From Diacronema lutheri (Eukaryota > Haptophyta > Pavlovophyceae > Pavlovales > Pavlovaceae): a stretch of DNA of 64,000 nt. Positions within the stretch are counted from its first letter, which is position 1, and every line of letters begins with the position of its first letter. The notes under the pieces were generated by a model that was not told where the DNA came from, ran no database searches, and saw only the letters and a program-made list of their open reading frames with translations. Shown piece by piece: positions 63,082 to 64,000 of this stretch. Both the position numbers and the translations under genes were made by a program. The stretch lies in assembly GCA_019448385.1 (NCBI GenBank), contig JAGTXO010000002.1, positions 806,001 to 870,000 of the forward strand, read 5' to 3'.

Positions 63082-63199
63082 TGCAGACCGCACCAAAACG
63101 CTGTGCGCCCGTCCGCCAGTGCACGAGAATGGCCGCGAGTGCAGTGAATGTCAACACTCATCCCGGACGCGTCCAGCCGGGCCACGCTGACGTCGCCAC

Positions 63200-64000
63200 T
63201 CACGCGCTCTGGCCCGTCCAAACCTTGGCGCGCGCCATGGGCGCGGCCGAGCCGGCGGCGGCAACCGCGGCGGCGTCGGCGCGCCTGCGCGCGAGCCACT
63301 CGGCCCTCCCCGCCGTCAGCCGCGCGGCGAGCGCAGTGCACTCGCGCAGCGTCGCGGGCATCTCCCGAGCTCCGCCCGCCTCTGTCTCGCCGCGCAGCGT
63401 GTGCCCCGACGCGTGTTCGATCCGAACGACCACGTACTCGCCGACGCGCGGCGTGGGCGAGTCGGCGCGGTGCGCGAACACGACGCGCTTGTTGCCGTCG
63501 GTCCGGCCGGTGAGTTGCCCCACCGACTTTCGCGCGTCACCCTCGACAAGCACGACGTGCGCGGCGCCCGGCTCGTCCTCGCCGTTCTTCGCGTGCACGT
63601 GCGCGTGGAAGGTGTCAATCACCTCGCGCAGCCGGCGCTGCTTGGTCTCGCGCGGCACGTCGTCCGCGAGGTGATGCGCGGCGTGCGTGCGCGAGCGCAG
63701 CGAATATGCATACATGAACGCCTGCTCGTAGCGGACGTGCCGCATGAGCGAGAGGGTCTCCTCGTGCTCGGCCTCCGTCTCCGCACAGAAGCCGGCGATG
63801 ATGTCCGTCGAAAGCGTCACGCCTGCGATGCGCTCGCGCGCGCGGTCGGCGAGCGCGAGGTACGCGTCGCGCCCGTACTCGCGCCGCATCCTCGCGAGCA
63901 CCGCGCTCGAGCCCGACTGCGCGGGCAGGTGCAGCTGCTTGCACACGTTTGGCGTGTGGGCAATCGTCTCGAGCAGCTCGGCCGGAAAATCCTTCGGGTG
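63200..64000 (-). CDS. CDK5RAP1: CDK5RAP1/MiaB-type tRNA methylthiotransferase, C-terminal part
   Basis: The minus-strand frame is open from the window edge to the stop at 63200 (266 codons; the N-terminus lies beyond 64000). From the edge it reads HPKDFPAELLETIAHTPNVC, then the radical-SAM barrel end KQLHLPAQSGSSAVLARMRR, LSTDIIAGFCAETEAEHEET, QAFMYAYSLRSRTHAAHHL, ADDVPRETKQRRLREVIDTF and a TRAM-like domain (HVVLVEGDARKSVGQLTGRT, VRIEHASGHTLRGE). The H-L-P-x-Q-S-G-S and D-D-V-P-x-x-x-K-x-R-R-L signatures fit MiaB/CDK5RAP1, which adds a methylthio group to i6A37 in mitochondrial or plastid tRNAs. The Fe-S cluster cysteines are outside the window. Confidence 0.88.
   Translation of the reverse strand, partial: HPKDFPAELLETIAHTPNVCKQLHLPAQSGSSAVLARMRREYGRDAYLALADRARERIAGVTLSTDIIAGFCAETEAEHEETLSLMRHVRYEQAFMYAYSLRSRTHAAHHLADDVPRETKQRRLREVIDTFHAHVHAKNGEDEPGAAHVVLVEGDARKSVGQLTGRTDGNKRVVFAHRADSPTPRVGEYVVVRIEHASGHTLRGETEAGGAREMPATLRECTALAARLTAGRAEWLARRRADAAAVAAAGSAAPMARAKVWTGQSA

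Noticed and set aside
1-64000. Viral, transposon or CRISPR content
   Set aside because: No integrase, transposase, reverse transcriptase, capsid, terminal repeats or spaced repeat array is seen; the tandem repeats present are microsatellites and one minisatellite.

Overview
The window looks like nuclear DNA of a unicellular, flagellated, plastid-bearing alga, most likely a haptophyte. The evidence is very high GC with GC-rich third codon positions, compact genes with many short introns (mostly about 80-420 nt, typical donor GTGCGY, acceptor CGCAG), and the gene mix. Cilium genes (a CFAP43-like protein, a Kintoun/PIH1 dynein-assembly factor, a gamma-tubulin complex subunit) sit next to plastid-type genes (an NTT ATP/ADP translocase with a signal-like presequence, a D27-type carotenoid isomerase, a CLC channel of the CLC-e/f kind). 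The haptophyte call is inference; other GC-rich algae are possible. I see no viral elements, transposons, CRISPR arrays or RNA genes.

Layout, left to right: BOP1 5' end (-), ABM-domain protein (+), PKA regulatory subunit (-), SGNH-like protein (+), large armadillo-repeat protein (-), CFAP43-like protein (+), WNK kinase with polyglutamine tail (-), gamma-tubulin complex protein (+), cyclin (-), CLC channel (+), SGT1 (-), epsin (+), exostosin-like GT47 (-), ATP/ADP translocase (-), mitochondrial ClpB/Hsp78 (+), small membrane protein (-), an uncertain ORF (+), TPR protein (-), RCC1/pherophorin-like membrane protein (+), mitochondrial ATP synthase epsilon (-), eIF2B-epsilon (-), D27 isomerase (+), Kintoun-like PIH1 protein (-), coiled-coil protein (+), small mitochondrial winged-helix-like protein (+), Sec7-PH-TBC protein (-), double-ubiquitin-like/BAG protein (+), hypothetical (+), dihydrolipoamide dehydrogenase (-) and CDK5RAP1-like methylthiotransferase (-, partial).

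Nearly all genes alternate in strand. Divergent pairs often share only about 60-150 bp between start codons, so promoters are probably bidirectional. Convergent pairs are separated by 19-220 bp, and most of these spacers hold a perfect palindrome or hairpin, which may be a 3'-end signal. Exon joins were worked out by hand from reading-frame phase and domain continuity. Most close in phase with GT-AG ends; at least two introns fit best as GC-AG.

The genes do not form one pathway. Themes are ciliary motility and microtubules (CFAP43, PIH1, gamma-tubulin complex, perhaps the coiled-coil protein and PKA-R), membrane traffic (epsin with GFGDF motifs, Sec7-PH-TBC), chaperones (SGT1, ClpB, BAG, PIH1), mitochondrial energy (ATP synthase epsilon, DLD) and translation or ribosome assembly (BOP1, eIF2B-epsilon).
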